Shown: positions 8,954 through 17,669 of the stretch, one piece after another | How the letters are laid out: every line of letters begins with the position of its first letter | Numbering within the stretch: position 1 is the stretch's first letter | Source: Hellea sp039977295 | GTDB lineage: Bacteria; Pseudomonadota; Alphaproteobacteria; Caulobacterales; Maricaulaceae | Direction of reading: 5' to 3' | Assembly (NCBI GenBank): GCA_039977295.1 | Contig: JBDWDN010000011.1 | Location: 186,001 to 250,000, forward strand | DNA length: 64,000 bases | Translations under genes and position numbers: made by a program | Notes under the pieces: model-generated | Databases searched by the model: none | Told to the model about the DNA's origin: nothing | What the model saw: only the letters and a program-made list of their open reading frames with translations

Positions 8954-9025
8954 GGCGCTATCACACCTCAAATATAGTTATTTAATCTAGCTCCGTAGAA
9001 CTTTAAAGATAGAAGGATAATCTCC

Positions 9026-10552
9026 TTAATCTAGCATATCAAATGTGATGTAACTCGACACAGCGTCGTCTTTCGGCTTTGGGAAATCGTCGCGGTAATG
9101 CCCCCCGCGAGATTCTTCGCGGGCGAGCGCAGAGGCGGCAATCATTTTAGACGCCATAAGCGGGTTAGCGCGTCCGACTTGCTCGATAAGGTCTTCTATA
9201 TGGCCGAGCAATTGGTTGAGGCGTTTCGCGCTGCGCCGGACTCCGCATTTGGCCGTCATGGCGTTACGCAGAGATTGGCTAACCTCTGGGCCCATTGCGA
9301 GCCAAGGTTGCTGGCGAATCGTGCCGGCACGTTTCTCGCTCCACTCACGGCTATTAATATAATCTGCGGCGCGTCCGCCAAAGACGGTCGCTTCGAGCAG
9401 TGAGTTACTGGCGAGGCGGTTGGCCCCGTGAACACCGACAGCGGAGCATTCCCCGACAGCTAACAGTCCTTCAAGGTTACTTTGTCCAAAGCTATCCGTT
9501 GCAATGCCGCCCATATGGTAATGCACAGCGGGGGCGATGGGGATGAGCTGGGTGCGCGGGTCTATGCCTGCGCTCATACAGCTTTCAAAGACCGTAGGGA
9601 ATTCTTCTGGGAAGTGACTTCCGACGGCTTTGCGGCAATCCAGATAGGGCTGACGGCCTGCTTCTATTTCTGCGAAAATTGCGCGGGCCACATCATCACG
9701 CGGGGCGAGTTCGCCCTGTTCATGATAACGGGGCATGAAACGCACGCCTTTAGCATTGGTTAAAACCGCGCCGTCGCCGCGTAGGGCTTCGGTGGCGAGC
9801 GGGGCAGGGTCACGGCCAATATCTATGGCCGTAGGGTGGAACTGAACAAACTCCATATCGCGCATTTTTGCGCCGACAACAGCCGCCATACCAAGCGCGT
9901 CACCGCGCGCTGTTCGGGGGTTGGTGGTGACGGCAAATAAACCGCCCACGCCGCCCGTTGCCATGACAGTAATATCGGCTTCGATTCCAAGCAGCGCGCC
10001 TTCATCATTTCGGGCCAATGCGCCTGCGACAGCGCCGTGACCATCCGTCAAAAGGCTCTCCGCCCGCCAGCCAATGAGGCCTGTAACATGTTCAGCTTCT
10101 TGAGCGCGCTTGACCATAACTTTGATGATTTCAGCGCCGGCTGTATCGCCTTTAACGCGAGCCACGCGCGGCAGAGAATGCGCGGCTTCCAGGGAGAGGT
10201 AAAGCTCGCCCTTATCGTTGCGGTCAAATGGGACGCCAAGCGCATCTAAGTCACGTACGCGGCCGGGCCCTTCAGCCGCTAGGATATGAGCAATTTCAGG
10301 ATCAACAAGCCCGTCGCCTGCTGCAATGGTGTCTTTGGCATGTGAGGCAGCTGTATCATCAGGGGACAGCGCGGCCGCAATGCCGCCTTGTGCCCAAGCC
10401 GAAGCCGACCCGACGGAGGAGCGCCGAGAGGTGAGAACATAAACAGGGCGCGGTGCAAGTTTGAGCGCGAGGTAAAGCCCAGCGAGGCCTGCGCCAACAA
10501 CGAGAACAGCGCCGGCGGGGAGACGTTTTGTTTCGAGGGAGCCTACGGACAT
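9026..10552 (-). CDS. nadB: L-aspartate oxidase
   Basis: FAD-dependent oxidation of L-aspartate to iminoaspartate, the first step of NAD synthesis, in the cytoplasm. The 508 residues begin with the dinucleotide-binding motif VVGAGLAGLYLALKLA. The FAD-contacting SAWAQGGIAAAL follows, then VMATGGVGGLF, GDALGMAAVVGA, the active-site region FVQFHPTA, and VHYHMGGIATD with GECSAVGVHGANRLASNSLLEA near the C-terminal end of the FAD domain. The C-terminal three-helix region is typical of NadB rather than succinate dehydrogenase. nadA lies upstream on the same strand, separated by 157 bases that contain two hairpins. Confidence 0.95.
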   Translation of the reverse strand: MSVGSLETKRLPAGAVLVVGAGLAGLYLALKLAPRPVYVLTSRRSSVGSASAWAQGGIAAALSPDDTAASHAKDTIAAGDGLVDPEIAHILAAEGPGRVRDLDALGVPFDRNDKGELYLSLEAAHSLPRVARVKGDTAGAEIIKVMVKRAQEAEHVTGLIGWRAESLLTDGHGAVAGALARNDEGALLGIEADITVMATGGVGGLFAVTTNPRTARGDALGMAAVVGAKMRDMEFVQFHPTAIDIGRDPAPLATEALRGDGAVLTNAKGVRFMPRYHEQGELAPRDDVARAIFAEIEAGRQPYLDCRKAVGSHFPEEFPTVFESCMSAGIDPRTQLIPIAPAVHYHMGGIATDSFGQSNLEGLLAVGECSAVGVHGANRLASNSLLEATVFGGRAADYINSREWSEKRAGTIRQQPWLAMGPEVSQSLRNAMTAKCGVRRSAKRLNQLLGHIEDLIEQVGRANPLMASKMIAASALAREESRGGHYRDDFPKPKDDAVSSYITFDMLD

Positions 10553-10645
10553 TAGGTCATCTTTCGTTGCGGAAAGGTAAATTGGCGCGGCTGGTTGGAT
10601 GTTTCGGTCATTATTTTCTTATTACTCATGTGGCGGCACTAAAAG

Positions 10646-10710
10646 AACGCGATAAGGTTTCGCGTTTTTTGTGCCTTGCGTGCGCATTTTGTTTTCAACA
10701 AAAAACGCAC
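10646..10710 (-). terminator. Tandem hairpins after nadA
   Basis: Two stems lie between nadA and nadB. The first met by nadA transcription pairs GTGCG/CGCAC and TTTTGTT/AACAAAA around TTC (10680-10710). The second pairs AACGCGA with TCGCGTT (10646-10666) and is flanked by T-rich DNA on both strands. They probably end or attenuate nadA transcription, leaving nadB partly independent. Confidence 0.5.
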
Positions 10711-11870
10711 TAAATCACCTTCACTTCCACCTCTGGCAGGTTCGGATTAAAATGTCCTTTTACCGCGTCAAATTTCACATTTATCATATCCATGACAGCT
10801 TTGTGGGCGCGTTTGCGTTCTGCTTCGGGGACTAAAACCTCATTCGTCTCATTACGCAGGCACTCATAGATATTTTCAAGCGTGATGCGTTTCATATGCG
10901 GGCAGAGGTTACAGGGGCGTACAAAATCCGTCTCGGGGTTTGCCATAGCGACATTGTCAGACATGGAACATTCCGTCAGCAGTATAACGTTCTTTGGGTT
11001 ATTATCGGAAACATAGTCGCTCATGGCTTTGGTCGACCCTGTAAAATCAGATTCAGCCACGACTTCAGGCGGGCATTCAGGATGGGCTAATACGGTGACG
11101 CCGGGATGAGCGGCGCGCATATCGCGCACATCCTGGGCTGAGAAACGCGCATGAACCTCACAGCGCCCATGCCAAGCTATGACATTTATCTTCGTTTGCT
11201 TAGCGACGTTCTTGGCGAGGAATTCATCAGGTAACATAATCACCTGGTCCACGCCCCATTCGGCACAAATATGCTCAACGATGGCAACGGCATTGGAGGA
11301 GGTGCAACATATGTCACTCTCAGCCTTGACGTCCGCAGAGGTGTTCACATAAGTCACCACAGGAATCCCGGGATAGCGCTGCTTAATCAGATTAATATCG
11401 TCTCCCGTAATGGAGGAGGCAAGTGAACAGCCTGCGCGCATGGACGGAATGAAAACACGTTTTTCAGGGCATAGGATTTTCGAGGTTTCCGCCATGAAAT
11501 GGACGCCGCCTTGGATAATCATATCGGCGTCGGTTTTGGTAGCTTCAATGGCGAGACCGAGGCTGTCGCCGACATAATCGCCGACAAGGCCGAAGATATC
11601 AGGCGTCATATAGTTATGGGCAAGGATGACGGCGTTTTTCTCTTTTTTGAGGGTGTTAATCGCATGTACGAGCGGCGCATAGGCGGGCCATTCAAACTTC
11701 GGGATAAAATCGGACACTTCATCATAGAGATGATCTGTCGCGGCCTTCACTTCATCTGTATAAGGAAGCTCTTTGGCCGGCACGTCAGGGACGGCGCAAA
11801 CACCGTTCTCAACTTCGAGGGTTTGGCCAATCCAGCGGCCATTTTCCCAATTGATGAGTTCCTTACCCAT
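10710..11870 (-). CDS. nadA: Quinolinate synthase A
   Basis: Condenses iminoaspartate (from NadB) with dihydroxyacetone phosphate to quinolinate using a 4Fe-4S cluster. The three cluster cysteines can be placed in MRAGCSLASS, HGRCEVHARF and RPCNLCPHMKR. Other family motifs are AVILAHNYMTPDIF, GDSLGLA, GGVHFMAETSKIL and LAHPECPPEV. GGAGG stands nine bases before ATG 11870 and three before ATG 11876; I prefer 11870 (386 residues, MGKEL). An upstream in-frame extension to 11918 is unlikely. Pathway partners nadB and nadC follow on the same strand. Confidence 0.94.
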   Translation of the reverse strand: MGKELINWENGRWIGQTLEVENGVCAVPDVPAKELPYTDEVKAATDHLYDEVSDFIPKFEWPAYAPLVHAINTLKKEKNAVILAHNYMTPDIFGLVGDYVGDSLGLAIEATKTDADMIIQGGVHFMAETSKILCPEKRVFIPSMRAGCSLASSITGDDINLIKQRYPGIPVVTYVNTSADVKAESDICCTSSNAVAIVEHICAEWGVDQVIMLPDEFLAKNVAKQTKINVIAWHGRCEVHARFSAQDVRDMRAAHPGVTVLAHPECPPEVVAESDFTGSTKAMSDYVSDNNPKNVILLTECSMSDNVAMANPETDFVRPCNLCPHMKRITLENIYECLRNETNEVLVPEAERKRAHKAVMDMINVKFDAVKGHFNPNLPEVEVKVI

Positions 11871-11951
11871 GCGCATATTCCTCCGAGTGGTTAGTCGATT
11901 ACTATATAGGGAGGACATGCGGGGAACGCTACTGATTTTAGCAAAGCATTC

Positions 11952-12539
11952 TCAGTCCAAGTTCAACTCCGCAAAGCGGTCAAGGAAGGCTTTTTCGGCT
12001 AGCACCACAGGGAATGGATCGATCGCGATTTTTATGTCGCGCGGCGGCGGGATGAAAAATTTATCGGCTTCTACGGGGTCAAAGCCCGCGATTTGTGTGG
12101 CTTCAAACCAGGCACAATAGAGATCACATTGTTTGATTTTTTTCTTAAGCGCAGGGGCCATTTTGGGCGGGAGTCCATAGCGTAAATGTATAGCTTCCTC
12201 CAGTCGCGCTTCGAAGGCTTTGTAATCAATGCCGAGCGCGGCTTTGAATGGGCTTATCATATCTCCAATGACATATTCTGCCGCGTCATGGAGCAGGGCG
12301 GTCAGTCGGTCTTCACGAGACGAGGTGGGGTTCAGTGTGGTGAAGAGGTATTCGACAACAACGCTGTGTTCTGCGACGCTAAAAGCATGATCACCTGAGG
12401 TCTGCCCATTCCACCTCGCGACACGGGCAAGGCCGCGCGCAATGTCTTCGATTTCGACGTCAAAAGGAGAGGGGTCGAGCAAATCGAGGCGGCGGCCAGA
12501 GAGCATACGCTGCCAAGCGCGAGGTGGGGTTTTTGTCAT
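11952..12539 (-). CDS. HD-domain phosphohydrolase (YfbR-like)
   Basis: A 195-residue cytoplasmic HD-superfamily metal-dependent phosphohydrolase. The metal ligands are visible as HSVVVEYL (first His), LLHDAAEYVIGDM (HD pair) and the later D of KQCDLYCAWFE. It resembles the YfbR/5'-deoxynucleotidase branch, whose members act on nucleotide monophosphates. The ATG overlaps the TAA of the upstream gene, so the two are likely co-transcribed. Precise substrate unknown. Confidence 0.75.
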   Translation of the reverse strand: MTKTPPRAWQRMLSGRRLDLLDPSPFDVEIEDIARGLARVARWNGQTSGDHAFSVAEHSVVVEYLFTTLNPTSSREDRLTALLHDAAEYVIGDMISPFKAALGIDYKAFEARLEEAIHLRYGLPPKMAPALKKKIKQCDLYCAWFEATQIAGFDPVEADKFFIPPPRDIKIAIDPFPVVLAEKAFLDRFAELNLD

Positions 12540-12931
12540 TACAGATCCGCTCCAGCCAACATGACATCAACTAAAACTGCAACTTCAGGCTCAAATTTTT
12601 TCCAAGGAAAAAACCGAGCGTGACCATTGCGCGGATAGAGTTGATAGCCATTTAATAAAAATTGGATGTCGCCAATACTCTTCCAGCCTTTTCGGAAGTT
12701 TATATCTCCCTGCACAGCGAAAGCTTTATTGGTGATGTATAGCTCAGACCCTTTTAAGACTTGGTAGCCATGTAGAACTTCTCCGCGCACGGGACGATAA
12801 TTGCGGCTATAGGGGTCTAAAACTGGAAGGCTTACATAGCCGCTTTCATCTGTCTCAACCTCAATTTTTAGGGCGGCGCGAGCCTTGGCCAAACGGCGGT
12901 TCATCCACCATTGGCGAATCCACCTAATCAT
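12539..12931 (-). CDS. Conserved hypothetical protein, 130 residues
   Basis: I do not recognise this protein. From ATG 12931, just after the stop of the KAS III-like gene, it gives 130 residues: a basic, Trp-rich N-terminus (MIRWIRQWWMNRRLAKARAAL), then an acidic/beta-rich body with YVSLPVLDPYSRNY, FRKGWKSIGDIQFLLNGYQLYPRNG and PWKKFEPEVAVLVDVM. There is no signal peptide or transmembrane helix. It is placed between and tightly spaced with a ketoacyl synthase and an HD hydrolase. The alternative start at 12964 would overlap the upstream gene by 29 bases. Confidence 0.6.
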   Translation of the reverse strand: MIRWIRQWWMNRRLAKARAALKIEVETDESGYVSLPVLDPYSRNYRPVRGEVLHGYQVLKGSELYITNKAFAVQGDINFRKGWKSIGDIQFLLNGYQLYPRNGHARFFPWKKFEPEVAVLVDVMLAGADL

Positions 12932-12935
12932 AAGC

Positions 12936-14081
12936 TCAGGCGACTTTGCGCAAGAATACCGCACCCGCAGAATAACCCGCGCCGAAGCTACATATTAAGC
13001 CTGTGTCTCCATCCTTGAAATCATCGCTATATTTATGGAATGCGATGATAGAACCTGCTGAGCTTGTATTGGCATATTCATCCAAAACAACAGGCGCTTT
13101 CTCAAGGTCCACTTCTTTACCTAGCACTTTTTTAGCGATGAGGTGGTTCATAGAGAGGTTAGCTTGGTGCAGCCACATGCGTTTAAGATCATGGGGGTCA
13201 AGGCCGTTGGCTTCGCATTCTGCGGTTATCATTTTAGCGACCATAGGCACAACTTCTTTAAAGACGCTGCGTCCATTTTGAACGAATAGCTTATCTGTTA
13301 AGCCTTTCTTGCCGCGCTCACCTTTCAAACCATCATCTTCTGGGGCTGTGTGGTTTAGGAAACCAAAATTGTTGCGGATATTATTGGAAAATTGCGTGAC
13401 CAATTTAGATCCAATTATCTCCCAATGCGCGGCGGGCGCAATATCATCAGATTCTAACAAAATTGCCGTGGCGACATCACCAAAAATAAAATGTGCGTCG
13501 CGGTCTTTAAAATTCAAATGCGCCGTGCAAATTTCAGGATTTACAACAAGAACAGATTTAGCTTGGCCCCCAACGATTAATCCGCGGGCTGTTTCAATAC
13601 CGAAAGTCGCCGATGAACAGGCGACATTCATATCAAAAGCAAAGCCAGACGTGCCGAGAATGGATTGGACTTCGACGGCGACGGCGGGATAGCCGCGCTG
13701 TAGATTAGAGCAGGCTACGATAACGGCGCCGACATCTTCGGGTTTGCGGCCCGCTTTTTCTAACGCGTTTTTGGCGGCATTTGCGGCTATCTCCGCTAAT
13801 ATAGACGGCTCGCTATCGGGGCGGGCCGGAATGCGCGGCGCCATAATATTGGGGTCTAAAATCGGCGCTTTAGAGATGGCATAGCGCGATTTTACGCCAG
13901 AGGCTTTTTCAATAAATGCGGCGTTGGAATGTGTCAGCTCGGATTTCGTCCCAGCCTCAATCTCTGCGGCGTTTTCGGTGTTCCACTTATCGGCATAAGC
14001 GTTGAAACTCTCAACGAGCTCTTCATTTGAGATGGAGTCTTTGGGGGTCCAAAGACCTGTCGAACTGATAACGGCTTTCAT
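12936..14081 (-). CDS. 3-oxoacyl-ACP synthase III-like condensing enzyme
   Basis: Thiolase-fold condensing enzyme of the FabH/KAS III superfamily, 381 residues against about 320 for housekeeping FabH; the extra length is an N-terminal insertion (DKWNTENAAEIEAGTKSEL). The catalytic triad is complete: Cys in MNVACSSATFG, His in MWLHQANLSMNHL, Asn in EYANTSSAGSI. The long form with SPS-like PARPDSEPSILAE resembles the branch annotated as beta-ketoacyl-ACP synthase III in many Proteobacteria and used in specialised lipid or olefin-like pathways. Its acyl substrate cannot be told from the sequence. Confidence 0.85.
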   Translation of the reverse strand: MKAVISSTGLWTPKDSISNEELVESFNAYADKWNTENAAEIEAGTKSELTHSNAAFIEKASGVKSRYAISKAPILDPNIMAPRIPARPDSEPSILAEIAANAAKNALEKAGRKPEDVGAVIVACSNLQRGYPAVAVEVQSILGTSGFAFDMNVACSSATFGIETARGLIVGGQAKSVLVVNPEICTAHLNFKDRDAHFIFGDVATAILLESDDIAPAAHWEIIGSKLVTQFSNNIRNNFGFLNHTAPEDDGLKGERGKKGLTDKLFVQNGRSVFKEVVPMVAKMITAECEANGLDPHDLKRMWLHQANLSMNHLIAKKVLGKEVDLEKAPVVLDEYANTSSAGSIIAFHKYSDDFKDGDTGLICSFGAGYSAGAVFLRKVA

Positions 14082-14234
14082 GCGGATTCCCTTGTGAGCT
14101 CTCTGGAGGCTGCTTTAGTGTCTATCGTTAAACTAATATTTACCACGTTTCTATGACGAATTTTAGGGAGTTAACTATAAAGCCATGTCAAATTTCAAGA
14201 GTGTTGTGGGCATTGAAAGAGGTGGGTAATAATT

Positions 14235-15458
14235 ATGGTAGAATTTTCAGCTAGAGATCGTTTGAAATTACTGGGCGGGGCCAGCGCATGGCTTTTATCT
14301 GCCTGCGGCGGAGGCGGTGGGACTACCGCCTCGTCGCCCCCTGTCGCCGTCGTTCCTCCTCCTCCCCCGCCGCCCCCTCCACCTCCGCCACCTCCGCCAC
14401 CGCCTCCGGCGTCGACAGATCCTGCCGAAGGATTGCTGCGCGATACTTTCCGGAATGATTTTATTATGGGCGCCGCGGTAAAAGGATTTCAGATTGATAG
14501 TGGTGATATCTCCCCCAGAATCGCGCAAGCGCAATTTAGCGGCATGACGCCAGAGTTTGAATTAAAGCCCGACTTCATTGCGCCAGTCGAAGGTCAGTTT
14601 AACTTCGATGATGCCGATAGAATGGTCGATTGGGCGATTGCCAATGGCATGCAGGTAAGGGGTCACGCTTTACTGTGGCACGAGGCGACGCCTGCCTATT
14701 TCCTCGAAGGGACGAATGCTCAAATTCGCGCGCGTCTTGAAACTTATATCACGACCGTTGTGGAACATTTTAGGGACCGTATTACCATTTGGGATGTTGT
14801 TAATGAAGTGACATCCACGGATATTTATAATGGCAGTAATGGGGTTGGGCCTGACCGCCGCACAGAATGGTTCGAGGCGGTGGGGAATGCAGATTATGTC
14901 GATTGGGCTTTTCTGGCGGCACGCGCAGCAGATCCAAACGCCCTGCTATTCATAAATGATTACAATACTGAAAACGCCCTCAAACGCGGATGGCTGCTGG
15001 ATATTGTTCGGCGGCTACAGGCGCGCGGCGTGCCCATCGACGGCGTTGGTCATCAAATGCATATTCGGCCTGACACATCAACAGCACAAGCCCTCCAGGC
15101 CATTGACGATGTTGATGATCAATTTATGGGTCTCATAAATCATGTGACAGAACTTGATTTTGACATTTATACAAATCCTGGCTCTTGCTGGACGGAGCAG
15201 TCAAATTGCGAAGCTGATGTAGGGCCAACAGCTCCCGCAAATATACTCGCCTCTCAAGCGCAGAAAATGCGCGATCTATTTAATGGGTTCAGAGCTCGTC
15301 CTAGTGTTGAGTCGGTTACCACATGGGGCGTTATTGATAGTGATAGCTGGCTAAACTCCGCGCCTATTGAACGGTTTAACTACCCGCTCCTTTTTGACAG
15401 AGACGGAAATCCAAAACCTGCTTTCTTTGCTATCACCGATGAGAACTATGAAATTTGA
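14235..15458 (+). CDS. GH10 endo-1,4-beta-xylanase with polyproline linker
   Basis: Secreted or surface-anchored glycoside hydrolase family 10 enzyme cleaving xylan. The N-terminus ends in a lipobox-like LLSAC followed by a Gly run, then a linker of about 20 almost uninterrupted prolines, then the catalytic barrel. Family residues: RGHALLWHEATPAYF (the WH block of subsite -1), the acid/base Glu in WDVVNEV, and the nucleophile Glu in HVTELDFDIY. The C-terminus has TTWGVIDSDSW and LLFDRDGNPKPAF, both typical of GH10. 407 residues. It is transcribed alone, divergent from the KAS III-like gene. Together with the GH16 gene at 52.6 kb it suggests use of plant or algal polysaccharides. Confidence 0.94.
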   Translation: MVEFSARDRLKLLGGASAWLLSACGGGGGTTASSPPVAVVPPPPPPPPPPPPPPPPPPASTDPAEGLLRDTFRNDFIMGAAVKGFQIDSGDISPRIAQAQFSGMTPEFELKPDFIAPVEGQFNFDDADRMVDWAIANGMQVRGHALLWHEATPAYFLEGTNAQIRARLETYITTVVEHFRDRITIWDVVNEVTSTDIYNGSNGVGPDRRTEWFEAVGNADYVDWAFLAARAADPNALLFINDYNTENALKRGWLLDIVRRLQARGVPIDGVGHQMHIRPDTSTAQALQAIDDVDDQFMGLINHVTELDFDIYTNPGSCWTEQSNCEADVGPTAPANILASQAQKMRDLFNGFRARPSVESVTTWGVIDSDSWLNSAPIERFNYPLLFDRDGNPKPAFFAITDENYEI

Positions 15459-15465
15459 GTAGCGC

Positions 15466-15672
15466 TTATCTATTCTTCAAAAAGCAATCTGGATTTTGGG
15501 GGTCTTTTTTCTTTTTCCGCACACATTTTCGAAGCTCATCTGTTTTGTTTGAGTCTTCATAGGCGTCATTGGGATTGGGCTTAGAGTCGGTAAAAATGTC
15601 ATTATTAACAAGGCTTGCGCAGCTCGAAAGCGCGAAGCATGAGATTAACATTAGAGACGCAAGTTTTTTCAT
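15466..15672 (-). CDS. Small lipoprotein, 68 residues
   Basis: Short predicted lipoprotein: lysines at the start, a hydrophobic stretch, and a lipobox FALSSC near residue 20. The rest is highly charged (SKPNPNDAYEDSNKTDEL, then CVRKKKKDPQNPDCF) with two cysteines that could pair. No known family recognised. It is convergent with the xylanase gene, eight bases from its stop. Confidence 0.6.
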   Translation of the reverse strand: MKKLASLMLISCFALSSCASLVNNDIFTDSKPNPNDAYEDSNKTDELRKCVRKKKKDPQNPDCFLKNR

Positions 15673-15709
15673 ACTGACCTTATGGCACGAATAAGCGTGT
15701 CCTGATACA

Positions 15710-16312
15710 CTATTGGCTTAGCTTTTTGCACGGTTCATAGGCATGGCATCCGACCGCGTGATCATTGATCATGCCGACCGCTTGCATGAAGGCATAAAGG
15801 ATAACCGGGCCAACGAATTTGAAGCCGCGTTTCTTCATGTCTTTGGACATGGCGATGGAGGCAGGGCTGTCGACGGGGGCGTCTTTGAAATCTTTCCATT
15901 TATTTTGAACGGGCGACCCGCCGACAAAGTTCCAAAGATATTCGCTAAAATCTATGTTTTCTTCGTCGCGCATTTTCACAAAAATCTGCGCGTTGCTGAT
16001 GGTCGCATTCACTTTTAACTTAGAGCGGATAATGCCTGCATTAGAGAGTAACCTCTCGCGGTCTTTATCCGTGTAATGAATAAGCTTATCGGGATCAAAA
16101 CCATCATAGGCCCGCAGCATTTCTTCGCGTTTACGCAAGATTGTAATCCACGACAATCCGGCTTGTTGGCCGTCTTGGATGAGTTTCGAAAAAAGCGCTT
16201 TGCTGTCCCAAATGGGGCGTCCCCATTCCGTATCATGATAATGGGTATAAAGCGGGTCAGTCGGCGGAACCCAGCCGCAGCGAGGAAGGTCAGGTATAAT
16301 GTCATAGGTCAT
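15710..16312 (-). CDS. tag: DNA-3-methyladenine glycosylase I
   Basis: Excises 3-methyladenine from alkylated DNA in base-excision repair. The 200 residues match Tag in length. The zinc-binding Cys/His set is present: CGW at the N-terminus, HYHDTEWGRP, and the C-terminal HAVGCHAYEPC. Other signatures are LIQDGQQAGLSWITILRKRE and GFKFVGPVILYAFMQAVGMINDH. The start overlaps the stop of the upstream gene by four bases (ATGA), so it belongs to a three-gene unit with the next two genes. Confidence 0.95.
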   Translation of the reverse strand: MTYDIIPDLPRCGWVPPTDPLYTHYHDTEWGRPIWDSKALFSKLIQDGQQAGLSWITILRKREEMLRAYDGFDPDKLIHYTDKDRERLLSNAGIIRSKLKVNATISNAQIFVKMRDEENIDFSEYLWNFVGGSPVQNKWKDFKDAPVDSPASIAMSKDMKKRGFKFVGPVILYAFMQAVGMINDHAVGCHAYEPCKKLSQ

Positions 16313-16686
16313 TTTATAAGTCCTTTTTCTATGAGTTCTTCATAGCGGGAATGTCCCCATGAATGATCGCCAGTGATCCATTCCCAGTCCAGATTAAAGG
16401 CGATACGGCCATCATCCACCACAGAGAATACGGCGCGAGCTTTACCTGCTTTCAAGGCTTTATCTGTTGTCAGGCAATGATAGAGCATATTCCCGGCCCA
16501 AGTCTCATCCTCTGTCTCATCCGTGAACTGCCCAATAATATGACCCTCGCGGACATCGCCGCCGAAGTAATCAGCGTAAAATACCATACCTTCTTGCCAG
16601 AAATGAAAACGTGTTTTGCCGTTGACCACACCATTATCGCTGTTCTCGACGGGTATGAAAACGCGGTTATCAAGGGAGAGTTTCAA
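16309..16686 (-). CDS. Hypothetical beta-barrel-like protein, 125 residues
   Basis: A conserved small cytoplasmic protein without signal peptide, rich in aromatic residues and alternating hydrophobic pattern: TRFHFWQEGMVFYADYFGGDVREGHIIGQ, LYHCLTTDKALKAGKARAVFSV, FNLDWEWITGD. This resembles the small family often annotated only as hypothetical or wrongly as N-acetylglutamate synthase. It overlaps tag by four bases downstream and the GNAT gene by four bases upstream, which indicates tight co-expression. Function unknown. Confidence 0.65.
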   Translation of the reverse strand: MKLSLDNRVFIPVENSDNGVVNGKTRFHFWQEGMVFYADYFGGDVREGHIIGQFTDETEDETWAGNMLYHCLTTDKALKAGKARAVFSVVDDGRIAFNLDWEWITGDHSWGHSRYEELIEKGLIK

Positions 16687-17150
16687 AGATGCTTTTCCAT
16701 GCCGATATTCGCGCGTTGATACACTGGGTGGGGGCCTTCGTGATTTACCGTCCAGCCATTTCGGGCGTAAAGGCGCAGAGCGGCCTCGTTTCGCGTATTG
16801 GACAAAAGGAAGAGGTAATCTAACCCCATCTCCTTTTTAGCATAGTCCTCGATCGCCGTCATGAGTTGCTGCCCGATACCATGGCCGCGAAATTTTGAAT
16901 CGACGGCCATCTTGGTCAGCTCATATCGCCCATCATCATGTTTTTTGAGGGCGACAGCCCCCGCAACTTCGCCGCCAATATGGGCAGAGAAAACATGATT
17001 GCCATTTTGGGTGTAAATTTCAGGATGAGCGATCATCAACTTATCGCTCTCTTCTAAGTGATGGAGGTCTTCAATCCACTGCGCGTTTAGGGCCGCAAAG
17101 CGGGGAAGAGCGGCGGGGTCATTGCGGCGTATCTCACAAGAATTCATCAT
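16683..17150 (-). CDS. GNAT family N-acetyltransferase
   Basis: A 155-residue acyl-CoA-dependent acetyltransferase. Motif A is clear as LTKMAVDSKFRGHGIGQQLM (R-G-x-G-x-G/Q type acetyl-CoA loop) and motif B as YLFLLSNTRNEAALRLYARNGW. The substrate is unknown. It is the first gene of the unit that continues with the 125-residue protein and tag, each joined by a four-base overlap. Confidence 0.88.
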   Translation of the reverse strand: MMNSCEIRRNDPAALPRFAALNAQWIEDLHHLEESDKLMIAHPEIYTQNGNHVFSAHIGGEVAGAVALKKHDDGRYELTKMAVDSKFRGHGIGQQLMTAIEDYAKKEMGLDYLFLLSNTRNEAALRLYARNGWTVNHEGPHPVYQRANIGMEKHL

Positions 17151-17252
17151 AATATTGCCTTGAAGCCCGCCTTAATTTCAACTTTCTTACCGATATATTA
17201 ACCATCAGATTTAGGTAAGATACCTTTATCATAATTAAAGAGGGACAAAAAT

Positions 17253-17597
17253 ATGAAAAACTTAATGCTTATGACAGCCTTGGCTGTCGGAACTTTGGCA
17301 ATGACAGGCTGTAAGGCTAAGACGGGTGATACCGATAGCGCGACAACCGAAAAAACTGTAACAACGAAAGCTGTTGAAAAAGCCGCCAAGACCGCAAAGG
17401 TCACGGGCTATTCTAAAGCGGACTTCATGAAATCTTGCGAGATTTCTATGACTGAGGCTCAGTGCGGCTGTTTTGTCGATTTTTATAAATCCATTGGCCT
17501 AAAGGTCACGGAGCTCGGTGATCAGGCGAAAGTACAAGCGGCTGTTACAAAAATGAAGCCTGAACAGGCGATGGAAATGCAAAAATGCATGCAGTAA
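17253..17597 (+). CDS. Small lipoprotein with Cys-rich C-terminus
   Basis: A 114-residue predicted lipoprotein (lipobox LAMTGC near residue 20), a Thr/Lys-rich linker, then a helical domain with FMKSCEISMTEAQCGCFVDFYKS and a final MQKCMQ. The four cysteines of the C-terminal half suggest two disulfides in the periplasm. AAAGAGGG precedes ATG 17253. It is followed by a strong terminator. Family not recognised. Confidence 0.7.
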   Translation: MKNLMLMTALAVGTLAMTGCKAKTGDTDSATTEKTVTTKAVEKAAKTAKVTGYSKADFMKSCEISMTEAQCGCFVDFYKSIGLKVTELGDQAKVQAAVTKMKPEQAMEMQKCMQ

Positions 17598-17630
17598 TCG
17601 TCTGTAATTAGACTGGGGTAAACCCTAGAG

Positions 17631-17661
17631 CCCCGCAAGTTCCGCTTGTGGGGTTTTTTTT
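17631..17661 (+). terminator. Rho-independent terminator
   Basis: CCCCGCAAG, loop TTCCG, CTTGTGGGG followed by eight T residues. It is 33 bases after the small lipoprotein stop and just before the convergent ygfZ stop. Confidence 0.88.
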
Positions 17662-17669
17662 GTGCTTAA